A stretch of DNA of 64,000 nt from Pseudomonas fluorescens (GCF_902497995.1 NZ_CABVII010000022.1:1-64000), one strand, 5' to 3'; shown: positions 33,728-43,031, numbered from the stretch's first letter. Notes: a model not told the origin generated them from the letters alone. Made by a program: numbers and translations.

Positions 33728-35029
33728 ATGCGTACAGCCAATCCCGTCACCGGGCATCTGGCCGGGTCGACTCGTGCCCGGAATTTCTTGAAAGTCCCTT
33801 GTGTCTCGGCGTTATTGCTCACCACCCAGGCCCAGGCGGACCTGCTCGGCGACAGTCACCTGAGCCTGGAAACGCGCAATTTCTACATGAACCGCGACTA
33901 CCGCGATGCCGGCCTGTTTGACGGCCCGCGCCATGACGGCCAACCGCAAAGCAAGGCTGAAGACTGGGCACAAGGCTTCATCCTGCGCGGCAATTCGGGG
34001 TTCACCGAAGGGACGGTTGGCGTGGGCCTGGATGTACTGGGGCTGGTCGGTGTCAAGCTCGACTCCGGTGGCGGCAGCAGCGGTACCGGCGTGCTGCAGC
34101 GCAACCAGCGGACCGGCGAGCCCGTCGATGAGTACAGCTTCCTGGCACCGACCGCCAAGCTCAAGATCGCCAAGACCCTGGTGACCCTCGGCAACCACGA
34201 ACCGGTGATGCCGGTGCTGTTTCGCAATGACACGCGCCTGCTGCCACAAACGTATCGGGGTGGCCAGGTCGTCTCCACCGACATTCAGAACCTGAGCCTC
34301 GCGGCCGGGCAATTTCGCCAGGCCCACCAGCGTGACTCGTCCGACTATGAAGACATGCGGATGGCGGCCGACGGTTCCTCCGGCGGCGTGCCTACCGATC
34401 GCTTCAACTATGGCGGGATGACCTACGCCTTCGGACCCAACCTCAGCGCCACGTTTTATCGCGCCGAACTGAAAGACAACTACAGCCAGAATGCCGCCAG
34501 CCTTTTATACAAGACGCCCTTGAGCGAAAGCGTCAACCTGAAGGCCGACCTGCGCTACTTCGGCAGCGATGACGAGGGCCGGACCAACGTCGACAACCAA
34601 TACCTGGGCGGCATGCTGACCTTGAGCAGCCGCGGCCACGCCCTGGGCCTGGGCTATCAGAACCAGAGCGGTGACACTGGCCTGCCCTACCTGTTGGTCG
34701 CCGACCCCTGGGCCTTGAACAACGGCACTTACCAGCCCTTCGTCCGCGCCAAAGAAGACTCCTGGCAACTGCGTTATGACTTTGACTTTGCCACCCTGGG
34801 CATCCCCGGGCTCACCCTGATGACCCGCTACATGCGCGGCGATGATTTCGATATTCGCGGGGTTGGCGCCAAGGAGTGGGAACGCAACACCGACATCGCC
34901 TACGTGATTCAGGGCGGACCGTTGCGCAACCTCAGCCTGCGCTGGCGCAATGTGACTTATCGCGGCAGCGACACAACGGACGTCGACGAGAATCGTCTGA
35001 TCGTCGCCTACACCTTCAAGTTCTGGTGA
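33728..35029 (+). CDS. OprD-family outer-membrane porin (probable alicyclic/aromatic acid channel)
   Basis: A 433-residue OprD-type 18-strand porin: long signal region ending TTQAQA, then LSLETRNFYMNRDYRD, WAQGFILRGNSGFTEGTVGVGLDVLGLVGVKLD, the basic-ladder region, and the terminal TFKFW. It follows the MarR gene, so it probably lets cyclohexanecarboxylate through the outer membrane. It is the most divergent of the three OprD-type porins here, suggesting a different substrate from those at 38213 and 59938. Confidence 0.9.
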   Translation: MRTANPVTGHLAGSTRARNFLKVPCVSALLLTTQAQADLLGDSHLSLETRNFYMNRDYRDAGLFDGPRHDGQPQSKAEDWAQGFILRGNSGFTEGTVGVGLDVLGLVGVKLDSGGGSSGTGVLQRNQRTGEPVDEYSFLAPTAKLKIAKTLVTLGNHEPVMPVLFRNDTRLLPQTYRGGQVVSTDIQNLSLAAGQFRQAHQRDSSDYEDMRMAADGSSGGVPTDRFNYGGMTYAFGPNLSATFYRAELKDNYSQNAASLLYKTPLSESVNLKADLRYFGSDDEGRTNVDNQYLGGMLTLSSRGHALGLGYQNQSGDTGLPYLLVADPWALNNGTYQPFVRAKEDSWQLRYDFDFATLGIPGLTLMTRYMRGDDFDIRGVGAKEWERNTDIAYVIQGGPLRNLSLRWRNVTYRGSDTTDVDENRLIVAYTFKFW

Positions 35030-35039
35030 ATCGAGGTGC

Positions 35040-35065
35040 GACAGGCGCAGAAATCAGCGCCTGTC
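35040..35065. terminator. Hairpin between convergent porin and sulfatase genes
   Basis: GACAGGCGC, eight-base loop, GCGCCTGTC: a perfect 9-bp stem in the 135-bp convergent gap. Confidence 0.55.
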
Positions 35066-35164
35066 ACACGGACCTGGCTCAACGAATGGGCCAGGCCGGA
35101 AGCGGCCGGGGGGTCAGTGTCGAAGCCGCGCTTCTACAGGATAGTGGCGTTATCGGGTGCCCTC

Positions 35165-36844
35165 TTACTTGAAGCAATATTCATAGAGGCAAGTCTGGAA
35201 CCCGTACTTGAGTTCGAACGGGCCATCGAGCACGTTGTTTTCCCTGGCGTACTGGTCCCACGCCACCAACATTTCCTTCATTTTGGCCGGTTCGCTCCGG
35301 GCCAGGTCGCGGCTTTCGGCAGGGTCGCTCTTGAGGTTGTACAGCTGCCAGTCGGCGTTGCCGTAAGGTGGGTTGACCAAGGTGATTTTCCAGTCGCCCT
35401 TGCGCAACGCCTTGCGGCCGAACAATTCCCAGCCAATCTGACGTTCACCCATGGCTTGACCTTCCAGCAACGGGCGCATGCTCTTGCCGCTGATGGTTTG
35501 CACCGGGCGACCGTGGAATGTCTTGCCCAATGCCGGGACGCCGGCCATGTCCAGCAGGGTCGGCATCAGGTCCATCACATGGACCATGTCATGATTGAGG
35601 GTGCCTTGCAGGTGGGCCTTCTTCAGCATTTTCGCGCTGATGATCGCCGGCGCGCGAATCCCGCCCTCGTTGGTGAAGCCCTTGAACAGCGGGTACGGGG
35701 TGGAACTGACCTGGGCCCACTGTGCGCCGTAGTCGGCATACGAGCCTTTGTGACCAAGGTTCGTCAGACTGTTATCGAACTCACTGGCGAACCACTCCTT
35801 GTTGCCGGGCAGGTCCAGCGGGCTGTTGCCGTCGGCACCGTTGTCGGAGATGAACACGATAAAGGTGTTGTCCAGCTTGCCGGTTTTCTCCAGGTACTGC
35901 AGCAGTCGACCGATGTGATAGTCCATGTTGGACACCATCGCCGCATAGATCTCCATGTTGCGCGACTCACGCTGACGCTGCTCGTCGCTCAACTGGTTCC
36001 AGCCGGGAAGACCCTTGGCCATCGGCGTGTTGGGCGTCGTATTGGCCGCGACGATACCCAGTTGTTTCTGACGCTCCAGACGGGCCTGACGGATCGGCTC
36101 ATAGCCTGCGTCGTAGCGGCCCTTGTATTTGTCCAGCCAGTCATCCGGCGCATGCAGCGGCCAATGCGGCGCGGTGTAGGACAAGACGGCCATGAACGGC
36201 TTGTTACTGGCTTTGTCGGCTTCGATGTAGTCAATCAGCCGATCGGTGTAGAACTCGCTGGAGTAAAAACCCTTGGGCACTTCCACCTGTTTGCCGTCTT
36301 CGCGATAGATCGCTTTCGGGTCCTTGGCAATGATGGCGTGCTGGTCATCGAAGTGACTGGCGCCGCCTTGGACCAGAATGAAGGAGCGGTCAAAACCCCG
36401 TGCCTTCGGGCTGGTTTCTTCAGTGCGACCCAGGTGCCATTTACCGGTGGTGTAGGTGTTGTAGCCAGCGTCCTGGAGCACTTGCCCGACCGTGACCATG
36501 CGTTCGTTCAAGTACCCTTCATAGCCGGGCTTGCCTTGCTGGAACGGCTGAAGCAGCTCGCCCATGTTACCCAACCCCGCCACGTGGCTATCGGCACCGG
36601 AGAGCATCATCGACCGGGTCGGCGAGCAGGTGGGGGCGGTGTGGAAGTTGCTCAGGCGCACGCCGTCCCGGGCAAGCGAGTCGATGTTCGGGGTGCTGAT
36701 TTCACCGCCGAAGCTGCCCAGGTCGCTGTAACCCAGGTCATCGGCGACAATGACCAGGAAGTTCGGGCGCTCATCGGCGGCCATGGCCGCGTGGCTGCAC
36801 AGGGCAACCATCAGGGGAATCATGAGTTTCGTCATCCAGCTCAT
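35165..36844 (-). CDS. Secreted arylsulfatase
   Basis: A 559-residue type I sulfatase with a Sec signal peptide (MSWMTKLMIPLMVALCSHAAMA) and the formylglycine motif CSPTR, near residue 74, in APTCSPTRSMMLSG. The metal ligands lie in VIVADDLGYSD and FISDNGADGNSP, and the catalytic region is YTTGKWHLG. It hydrolyses aryl sulfate esters in the periplasm. Genes for p-cresol and 4-hydroxybenzoate use follow, so it may release phenols such as p-cresol from their sulfates. The leader has AATAATAACAA (36862-36872), a Crc-like motif. Confidence 0.9.
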   Translation of the reverse strand: MSWMTKLMIPLMVALCSHAAMAADERPNFLVIVADDLGYSDLGSFGGEISTPNIDSLARDGVRLSNFHTAPTCSPTRSMMLSGADSHVAGLGNMGELLQPFQQGKPGYEGYLNERMVTVGQVLQDAGYNTYTTGKWHLGRTEETSPKARGFDRSFILVQGGASHFDDQHAIIAKDPKAIYREDGKQVEVPKGFYSSEFYTDRLIDYIEADKASNKPFMAVLSYTAPHWPLHAPDDWLDKYKGRYDAGYEPIRQARLERQKQLGIVAANTTPNTPMAKGLPGWNQLSDEQRQRESRNMEIYAAMVSNMDYHIGRLLQYLEKTGKLDNTFIVFISDNGADGNSPLDLPGNKEWFASEFDNSLTNLGHKGSYADYGAQWAQVSSTPYPLFKGFTNEGGIRAPAIISAKMLKKAHLQGTLNHDMVHVMDLMPTLLDMAGVPALGKTFHGRPVQTISGKSMRPLLEGQAMGERQIGWELFGRKALRKGDWKITLVNPPYGNADWQLYNLKSDPAESRDLARSEPAKMKEMLVAWDQYARENNVLDGPFELKYGFQTCLYEYCFK

Positions 36845-36861
36845 GGGGGGCGGTTCCTCGG

Positions 36862-36872
36862 TTGTTATTATT
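36862..36872 (-). promoter_or_regulatory. Hfq/Crc-type A-rich motif in the arylsulfatase leader
   Basis: On the minus strand AATAATAACAA precedes CCGAGGAA, 17 bases from the ATG at 36844. Confidence 0.45.
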
Positions 36873-37112
36873 GGCTGAGGCGCCAGTATGCAGATGGGCC
36901 GATGCGTGCCGCTAACGCGGTTGCGCAAGCGCTTATTCACCTGCGTCGTTATTTGCCGGGCCTGAACAGGCCCGACGCGTGGTAATGGCCGGTCTTGAGC
37001 GAGCGGCGCAAGATATGGACCTTATGTGCGCTGCCGCCTACCTGGATAATGGCTGGTGCAACCAACAGCCGAGACTGGTCAACCCAGACTGATAAGAACA
37101 AAGGTTACGGTG

Positions 37113-38141
37113 ATGAATACGCCCTGTATCAGCGGCCTCCCCCCTCCTTCATGGACACATCAACGCACCGGCGACGCCTGCCCTGGGAGGAATATTCCTT
37201 TTGCAGCCGAGCCTGTGCTGCGCTCGCGCAATATCGAAGACGCCGAGGCGCTGCTCAACAACCATCTTGAAGAACGGCGGATCAGCCTCGGGGGACGAGG
37301 AACCCTGGACATTGATTTCACCTTGCAGTCCTTGCCACAGATGAAGTTGTTCGGGGCGCACTGGGGCCGTGAGGTGCGCGTGAGCTCCAGCCCCTTGAAC
37401 AGCTGGCATGGGATCTTGCCCTTGCAGGGTGCGATCAGCAGTCGCCCCGATGGCCTGCAAGCGAATGCCGGAGAGCTTTTGGTATTCAGCCCCGGGCATG
37501 AGGTGGATGTCATCTGGCATGAGGGGGTCAAGGCGATCGTCATTGTCCTGGATGCTACCTTGCTGCTCGATCACCTGGAGCGCCACTATCAGACCCAAGA
37601 GACTCGGCGCCCGACCCGGACGCTGCTCTTCGATAGCAGCCATCGCGCCATGCAGAGCCTGGGCAGCCTGCTGCGCCTGGTAGACAGCGAAACCGGCAAC
37701 GCCTCAGGCTTATTGGCAACCCCAACCAGCCAGTCCCATGTGCAGCATCTGTTTTGCGAAAACCTGCTGCAACTGATCCCCAGCCTGCACACCGAGCCGC
37801 AACGCCGCCTGTTGCCCGGTACAGTGAAGCGGGTGGTGGATTTTATTCATGCCCATCTCGACCAGCCGCTGTGCATCACTCAACTGGTGAGCATCAGCGG
37901 TACCAGCCGACGCAGTCTGGAGCAGGCGTTTCGCAACGGCCTGGGGACCAGCCCGCAACGCTATATCCAGCAGTGCCGGCTGCAGGCGATACGCAAACTA
38001 TTGCTGAGCCATCAACCCGGAGAGGTGCAGTTATCGGCGTTGGCGTTTCACTGGGGCTTTGCGCAACCCAGCCACTTTACCGCGGCCTACAAGCAGGCCT
38101 TCGGTGAGTTGCCCTCGCAAACACTGGCCAGGCCGCTTTGA
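37113..38141 (+). CDS. AraC/XylS family transcriptional regulator
   Basis: A 342-residue regulator: an N-terminal effector domain (LFGAHWGREVRVSSSPL, LLVFSPGHEVDVIWHEG) and a C-terminal double HTH (about 240-340; SISGTSRRSLEQAFRNGLG, ALAFHWGFAQPSHFTAAYKQ). It belongs to the BenR/XylS-like AraC group. The start at 37113 follows AAGG; upstream codons are not conserved-looking. It is divergent from the arylsulfatase gene and convergent with the porin gene at 38213, so it may control either or both. Confidence 0.87.
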   Translation: MNTPCISGLPPPSWTHQRTGDACPGRNIPFAAEPVLRSRNIEDAEALLNNHLEERRISLGGRGTLDIDFTLQSLPQMKLFGAHWGREVRVSSSPLNSWHGILPLQGAISSRPDGLQANAGELLVFSPGHEVDVIWHEGVKAIVIVLDATLLLDHLERHYQTQETRRPTRTLLFDSSHRAMQSLGSLLRLVDSETGNASGLLATPTSQSHVQHLFCENLLQLIPSLHTEPQRRLLPGTVKRVVDFIHAHLDQPLCITQLVSISGTSRRSLEQAFRNGLGTSPQRYIQQCRLQAIRKLLLSHQPGEVQLSALAFHWGFAQPSHFTAAYKQAFGELPSQTLARPL

Positions 38142-38212
38142 GGTTTTTCACCGACTGCTTCTGCGCGTAAGCATGGCGGTCAGGCCGCTCCAGGCCGAGC
38201 GACCGCCGCCAC

Positions 38213-39493
38213 CTACCAGAACTTCCAGGTATAGGTAGTCATCACACGGTTTTCATCGTAGTCATTGCCATGCTTGAACCGCGCGTTGATGTTGCGCCAC
38301 TCCATGCCCACACCCTTCAGGGGTCCGCTCTGCACCACGTAAGCCAGAAACAGATCGCGCTCGTTTTCAGCGCTGTCACTGAGGTCACCCCCGCGATCGA
38401 TGCCCGTGCCGCGCAGGTAACGGGTGGTCAGGGTCAGGCCGGGCATGCCCATGGCCGCAAAGTCATAGTCGTAGCGCGCCTGCCAGGAACTTTCGTTGGG
38501 TTTGATGAAGGCCACGGCCGACCAGTTCACCAGATAGGGTTGCGGCGCGAAGCCGTTCAGGGTCGGGAACGTGCTGTCACCCAGCATGCGTTGATAACCT
38601 GCGCCGAAGCTATGCCCGCCTTTCTTCAAGGTGGTCATGGCGCCGTAGGAGCGGTTGTCGATATTGCCGTACAGCGCCTCACCCGCTTCCTTGTTGTTGA
38701 AGTAGCGCAGATCGGTCTTCAGGCGGTAGCCACCACCCAGGTCGGAATTGAGCGTCAGGCCCAGGTACTGTTGCTGGTAAATATCCTCCAACTGCGCATA
38801 AAAGTAGCTGGCAGACAGGTTGGGACTGAAGGCATAAGTGGCGCCGGCGAAGTCCAGTCCATCGCTGGTGTGGCGGGGCCCGCCTGGTTTGGTGAACAGG
38901 TACATCTTTTCCCTGTTGGAGGATTCACGGCTGCTGATCTCGGTGAATCGCCCGCCCGTCAGCGTCAGGTTGTCTATCTCGTTGGACTTGACCAGAACAC
39001 CATGAAAGGTCGTCACCAACTGCCGGGAGTCGTCCTGGAAGGCCACCGGCAACGTCGGCCGATGCTCACCGATTTTCAGCTCGGTCTTCGAGTAGCGAAC
39101 TTTGCCGGTCAGCGCCGCCCGGCCGTAATCCGTGGCCGGCTCCCGCTTGCTTTGGCTATAGGGCAAGACACTGTCCGGGCCACGACCGCCGCCACCGTCA
39201 AGGCGATAGGCGTATTGCGCGGCCGCATCGAGACCGAACTCGAGTGGGCCCTGGGTATAACCGGAAGTAAAGCGCAGATCAAAGCCCTGGCTCCAACTGC
39301 CATCGCGCGAGGTTCTCGGGTTATCGCCCTTGAAGTCACGGTCCACATAGAAGTTGCGCAACCCCAGGTTCAACTGGCTGTCCTGGACAAAGTCGGCTTG
39401 CGCGGCCAGCGGCATCATCACCCCGATCAGGCCCATGGCCTTCAGGTGTTTTCCAGCAGCGGGGCGCGGTACAGCTGCGTTTGTATCGTTCAT
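38213..39493 (-). CDS. OprD-family outer-membrane porin
   Basis: A 426-residue porin with an N-terminal export signal ending MMPLAAQA, the OprD start FVQDSQLNLGLRNFYVDRDF, the constriction region YRLDGGGGRGPDSVLPY, TELKIGEHRP, and a terminal Trp. It is clearly a paralogue of the porin at 59938, with long identical blocks. It lies 115 bp downstream of pobA on the same strand, so it could import 4-hydroxybenzoate or a related acid. The leader has ACAACAACAA within a CTCTAC/GTAGAG stem (39501-39529). Confidence 0.9.
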   Translation of the reverse strand: MNDTNAAVPRPAAGKHLKAMGLIGVMMPLAAQADFVQDSQLNLGLRNFYVDRDFKGDNPRTSRDGSWSQGFDLRFTSGYTQGPLEFGLDAAAQYAYRLDGGGGRGPDSVLPYSQSKREPATDYGRAALTGKVRYSKTELKIGEHRPTLPVAFQDDSRQLVTTFHGVLVKSNEIDNLTLTGGRFTEISSRESSNREKMYLFTKPGGPRHTSDGLDFAGATYAFSPNLSASYFYAQLEDIYQQQYLGLTLNSDLGGGYRLKTDLRYFNNKEAGEALYGNIDNRSYGAMTTLKKGGHSFGAGYQRMLGDSTFPTLNGFAPQPYLVNWSAVAFIKPNESSWQARYDYDFAAMGMPGLTLTTRYLRGTGIDRGGDLSDSAENERDLFLAYVVQSGPLKGVGMEWRNINARFKHGNDYDENRVMTTYTWKFW

Positions 39494-39500
39494 GGATGCC

Positions 39501-39529
39501 TCTACACATTTTTATTGTTGTTGTAGAGG
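39501..39529 (-). promoter_or_regulatory. Leader stem-loop presenting an Hfq/Crc-type motif
   Basis: CTCTAC (39501-39506) pairs with GTAGAG (39524-39529). The 17-base loop contains AACAACAA on the mRNA strand (39516-39523), just before the porin ATG at 39493. Confidence 0.45.
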
Positions 39530-39608
39530 TTCAGTATCCGCAGCCCGCTCACCAGCCGTTATCGTCTGCGCGTAACGACTGGCTGCGCAGCGCAGGTATT
39601 GTTGCCGG

Positions 39609-40796
39609 TTACTCGATTTCTTCGTAGGGCAGGCCCACGTAGTTCTCGGCGATGTTGACCAGGCCTGCGTGTGAACTGAAGAAATATTCGCGGTCGGCTT
39701 GCTGCATCTTCTGGTCCCACGCGTCCTTGTGCTCGCCGAAGTCGTGCAGCAGATTGGTCATGAACCAGCTGAAACGCTCGCCCTTCCAGACACGGCGCAG
39801 TGCCAGTGCGGAGTATTTTTCCAGCAAGTCGGTACGACCCTCCCGGTAGACCTTGACCAGGATGCGATACAGGTAGCACACGTCCGAGGCGGCCAGGTTC
39901 AAGCCCTTGGCACCGGTGGGCGGGACGATGTGGGCGGCGTCGCCGAGCAGGAACAACCGGCCGTACTGCATCGGCTCGACCACGTAGCTGCGCAGCGGCG
40001 CGATGCTCTTCTCCAGCGAAGGACCGGTCACCAGCTTGTCCGCCATGTCCTGTGGCAGACGTGCCTTGAGCTCACCCCAGAAACGTTCATCGGACCACTG
40101 TTCGACCTTGTCGGTCAGCGGCACTTGCAGGTAGTAACGGCTGCGGGTCAGCGAGCGCTGACTGCACAACGCGAAACCGCGGTCGTGGTGGGCATAGATC
40201 AACTCGTGGTTCACCGGTGGCGTGTCGGACAGCAGTCCCAGCCAGCCGAACGGATACACGCGCTCGTAGTGGGTGAGAACCTCGGCAGGAATGCTCTGGC
40301 GGGCGACGCCGTGGAAACCGTCGCAACCGGCGATGTAATCGCAGTCGATGCGGTGGGTTTGCCCATCTTTCTCGTAGGTGACGTAAGGGGTTTCGCCCTT
40401 CATTTCGTGGGGCTGCACGTTTTCGACCGAATAGATAATTGGCGCGCCGTTGACGCTGCGGGCCTCCATCAGATCGCGAGTGACCTCGGTCTGGCCATAG
40501 ACCATGACGGTCTTGCCGCCGGTCAGTGCCTTGAGGTCGACATGAATGCGCTTGCCGGCCACCAGCAACTCGACGCCCTCGTGGACCAGGCCTTCGGCAT
40601 CCATGCGTTCGGATACACCCGCTTCGCGCAGCAGGTCGACAGTGCCTTGCTCCAGCACCCCGGCACGAATACGGCTGAGGACGTAATCCGGTGTCTGGCG
40701 TTCGAGGATGACGTTGGCGATGCCGGCGTTATGCAGCAATTGGCCGAGCAGAAGTCCGGAAGGGCCGGCGCCGATAATAGCAACCTGAGTTTTCAT
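39609..40796 (-). CDS. pobA: 4-hydroxybenzoate 3-monooxygenase
   Basis: A 395-residue flavoprotein hydroxylase: FAD motif VAIIGAGPSGLLLG at the N-terminus, the ARHQ-like segment RSVNGAPIIYSVENVQ, CDYIAGCDGFHGVAR (the DG motif), and GDAAHIVPPTGAKGLNLA (GD motif). It turns 4-hydroxybenzoate into protocatechuate with NADPH and O2. The start ATG at 40796 (MKTQVAIIGAG) is the conserved one. It is divergent from its AraC-type regulator and receives the product of the p-cresol operon. Confidence 0.96.
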   Translation of the reverse strand: MKTQVAIIGAGPSGLLLGQLLHNAGIANVILERQTPDYVLSRIRAGVLEQGTVDLLREAGVSERMDAEGLVHEGVELLVAGKRIHVDLKALTGGKTVMVYGQTEVTRDLMEARSVNGAPIIYSVENVQPHEMKGETPYVTYEKDGQTHRIDCDYIAGCDGFHGVARQSIPAEVLTHYERVYPFGWLGLLSDTPPVNHELIYAHHDRGFALCSQRSLTRSRYYLQVPLTDKVEQWSDERFWGELKARLPQDMADKLVTGPSLEKSIAPLRSYVVEPMQYGRLFLLGDAAHIVPPTGAKGLNLAASDVCYLYRILVKVYREGRTDLLEKYSALALRRVWKGERFSWFMTNLLHDFGEHKDAWDQKMQQADREYFFSSHAGLVNIAENYVGLPYEEIE

Positions 40797-40937
40797 TGTT
40801 TTAATCTCTGATGTGCGTTCCAACCGCTTGCAAACGGCGACCGGATTTTGTTGTTATGTATTCCTCCTGCATTTTTGCTGACAAAACCCGGCAAAAAAGG
40901 TGCTTTTTCCGGTTTGAATTGCACTTTTACAAATTCG

Positions 40938-40952
40938 GTTCGATTATCGAAC
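40938..40952. promoter_or_regulatory. Perfect palindrome in the pobA-pobR intergenic region
   Basis: GTTCGATTATCGAAC, 7+1+7 bases, 45 bp before the regulator start and 142 bp before pobA. It is the best operator candidate in this 200-bp divergent gap. An AACAACAA motif (40848-40855, minus strand) lies closer to pobA. Confidence 0.5.
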
Positions 40953-40996
40953 GACCGACACACTGTGCATTTCCACTTTCAAGGTCGCCGAGCACG

Positions 40997-41881
40997 ATGA
41001 AAACCAGCGTCAATAACATCCCTGTGTTCAAGCTGTATGGCGAAAACAAGGCCTGGTCCACCCCGGACTTGCTGCACTGCGAATCGATACCCAAACGCAG
41101 CAGCCTGCACCATTGGGAGATCAAGTCTCACCGTCACGCCGACCTGTTCCAGCTGCTGTATGTGCAACGCGGCCAGGCGGTGGTCGACATCGAGGGCAAG
41201 CGCAGCGACGTGCTGGAAGCGGCCATTCAGGTGATTCCGCCGTTGACCGTGCATGGGTTTCAATTCTCGGAAAATATCGAGGGTTATGTGCTCACCCTCG
41301 CCGCGCCGCTGGTGGCCAGGCTGGAGTCGCAACTGGGCGCACCGCTGACAGTCCTGGCGTCTTGCGGGTGCTACCCGGTCGGGCGTGATCGCCGTTACAT
41401 CAACACCCTGTTTGCCGCCCTGCTTCAGGAATACGAAAGCAGCGCACCGGCGCGCGACGTGCTTATGCACTCGCTGGTCAGCGTGCTGATGGTCTGGACC
41501 AGCCGCCACCGCCAACTCAACACGCCGCCGAGCAATCGTGGCGAGCGCGACCAGCATTTGCTCAGCCACTTCATCAAGTTGGTCGAGCAGCACTACCGCG
41601 AGCACCTGTCGGTGGAAATCTTCGCTCAGCGCATCGGCGTTTCAAGCGTGCACCTCAACAGCCTGTGCCGCGAACTGGCCGGGCAAACCGCGCTGCAGAT
41701 CATTCACCAGCGCCTGCTGCTGGAAGCCAAGCGGAATCTGACTTACACGAACATGAGCATCAGCCAGATGTCCGACAGCCTGGGCTTCAGCGACCCGACT
41801 TACTTCTCACGCTTTTTCCGCCGCCTCGGCGGCCAGACACCGAATGCCTTCCGCCATAGCGTCGGGCAAAGCGGCGCGTGA
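40997..41881 (+). CDS. pobR: AraC family activator of pobA
   Basis: A 294-residue AraC protein with an N-terminal cupin (HRHADLFQLLYVQRGQAVVDI) and a C-terminal HTH pair (LSVEIFAQRIGVSSVHLNSLCRELAG, SISQMSDSLGFSDPTYFSRFFRRLGG). Pseudomonas pobA is activated by an AraC-type PobR divergently transcribed from it, as here. The effector would be 4-hydroxybenzoate. The start at 40997 (MKTSVNNIPVFKLYG) is preceded by an upstream in-frame region that is AT-rich promoter DNA. Confidence 0.9.
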   Translation: MKTSVNNIPVFKLYGENKAWSTPDLLHCESIPKRSSLHHWEIKSHRHADLFQLLYVQRGQAVVDIEGKRSDVLEAAIQVIPPLTVHGFQFSENIEGYVLTLAAPLVARLESQLGAPLTVLASCGCYPVGRDRRYINTLFAALLQEYESSAPARDVLMHSLVSVLMVWTSRHRQLNTPPSNRGERDQHLLSHFIKLVEQHYREHLSVEIFAQRIGVSSVHLNSLCRELAGQTALQIIHQRLLLEAKRNLTYTNMSISQMSDSLGFSDPTYFSRFFRRLGGQTPNAFRHSVGQSGA

Positions 41882-41892
41882 ACATCACGAAC

Positions 41893-41900
41893 TTTGCGCA
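41893..41900 (+). promoter_or_regulatory. TTTGCGCA element upstream of a sigma-54 promoter
   Basis: The same octamer occurs twice upstream of pchA (45289, 45329). Here it is 121 bp before the -24 box, a normal enhancer distance for an NtrC-type activator. Confidence 0.45.
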
Positions 41901-42013
41901 TGGGGTCGAATTTTCTTAACAAGAACCGCCACACGCGAGCTGCCCAGGTCTTGAATAGTTAACATGAAGATTTCAAGCCATTGATTTACATGGAAAAATA
42001 ATAAAATCCAACC

Positions 42014-42029
42014 TGGCACAATAGTTGAA
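42014..42029 (+). promoter_or_regulatory. Sigma-54 promoter of the MetA-type gene
   Basis: TGGCAC-AATAG-TTGAA matches the -24/-12 pattern (GG and the TTG core kept). It lies 56 bp before the ATG at 42086. Confidence 0.7.
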
Positions 42030-42065
42030 CAGGACAACCTTGCGCAATTAAAAGCCGCTGCTCAT

Positions 42066-42073
42066 AACAATAA
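42066..42073 (+). promoter_or_regulatory. Hfq/Crc-type AAnAAnAA motif before the MetA-type gene
   Basis: AACAATAA sits 12 bases before the ATG, overlapping the AAGG ribosome site. Confidence 0.45.
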
Positions 42074-42085
42074 GGTTGGCCTCCC

Positions 42086-43021
42086 ATGCACAACACACTC
42101 ACCCGCTGCACTCCCCTTTCGCTCAGCGCTGCCCTGTTGCTCGCTGGCAGCGCCTCACTGGCCCAGGCTACCGAAGGCGGTGTGTCGTCCTGGCCGCTGG
42201 GCATTGAAATCTACGGCATGGGTATCCTGCCGCCACCTGGCACCTACGGTCAGATTTTCGTCGGCGACTACCTGGCCGATACCCTGCGCGATAACGCCGG
42301 CGACAAGGTGGCCGACATCGACCTGCGCGTCACCACTGTCATGCCTCGGTTCATCTGGGTCACCGAACAGCAGGTACTCGGGGGCAGCCTGGGCTTCCAC
42401 GCATTGCTACCGCTCAATGACATACGGCTGAATATCAAGAACGGCCCGCACGATCACAAGCGCGGCATCGGTGACGCTCACCTCGGGCCGGTGGTCGGTT
42501 TCCACCACAGTGAAAAATTCCACACCGCTGTGGGTGTCGACTTCGTACTGCCCACCGCCAGCGAGTACGACAAGAACGACCTGGTCAACCTCGGCACGAA
42601 CTATTACACCGTACAAGCGGTGTATGCCATGACCTACATGGACCCCAAGGGTTTCAACGCCGATGTGCGCCTGATGTACGATTACAACTTCGAAAACCGG
42701 GACACCCACTACCAGTCCGGCCGCGAGCTGCATGCCGACTACACCCTTGGCTGGGGCATGGGCAATGGCTGGGTACTCGGTGTCGGTGGCCACGCTTACA
42801 AGCAGGTGAGCGATGACCAGTGCAGCGCCTCCCAGTGCGCCGCCGCAGCCTTGGTCGAGGCCGCCGATGGCAACCGCGGCAGCTCCTTCTCCATCGGTCC
42901 GGCCGTGCAATATGCGAGCAAGGATGGCTGGTCCCTCAGCGCCAAATGGCAAGATGAATCCGGGGTACGCAATCGTACCGATGGCCAGACCTATTGGCTG
43001 AAGTTCACCGTTGGGCTCTGA
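42086..43021 (+). CDS. MetA-pathway of phenol degradation family outer-membrane protein
   Basis: A 311-residue protein with a Sec signal peptide ending ASLAQA and the phenol-degradation MetA/SphA-type beta-barrel pattern (GTYGQIFVGDYLADTLRDNAG, DKRGIGDAHLGPVVGFHHSE-like HKRGIGDAHLGPVVGFH, VDFVLPTASEYDKNDLVNLG, terminal WLKFTVGL). Such proteins are thought to help uptake of aromatic or hydrophobic substrates through the outer membrane. Its sigma-54 promoter and upstream octamer match those of pchA, so it is probably induced by p-cresol through the activator at 43258. Confidence 0.85.
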   Translation: MHNTLTRCTPLSLSAALLLAGSASLAQATEGGVSSWPLGIEIYGMGILPPPGTYGQIFVGDYLADTLRDNAGDKVADIDLRVTTVMPRFIWVTEQQVLGGSLGFHALLPLNDIRLNIKNGPHDHKRGIGDAHLGPVVGFHHSEKFHTAVGVDFVLPTASEYDKNDLVNLGTNYYTVQAVYAMTYMDPKGFNADVRLMYDYNFENRDTHYQSGRELHADYTLGWGMGNGWVLGVGGHAYKQVSDDQCSASQCAAAALVEAADGNRGSSFSIGPAVQYASKDGWSLSAKWQDESGVRNRTDGQTYWLKFTVGL

Positions 43022-43031
43022 GTCCCATCTT

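Noticed and set aside
36957..36974. CGGGCCT-GAAC-AGGCCCG hairpin as a terminator
   Set aside because: It lies between divergent gene starts, has no T-run, and no gene ends beside it.
41914..41926. TTCTT-AAC-AAGAA palindrome upstream of the MetA-type gene
   Set aside because: Not repeated at the pchA promoter, so it does not fit the shared-activator pattern; kept out of the annotation.
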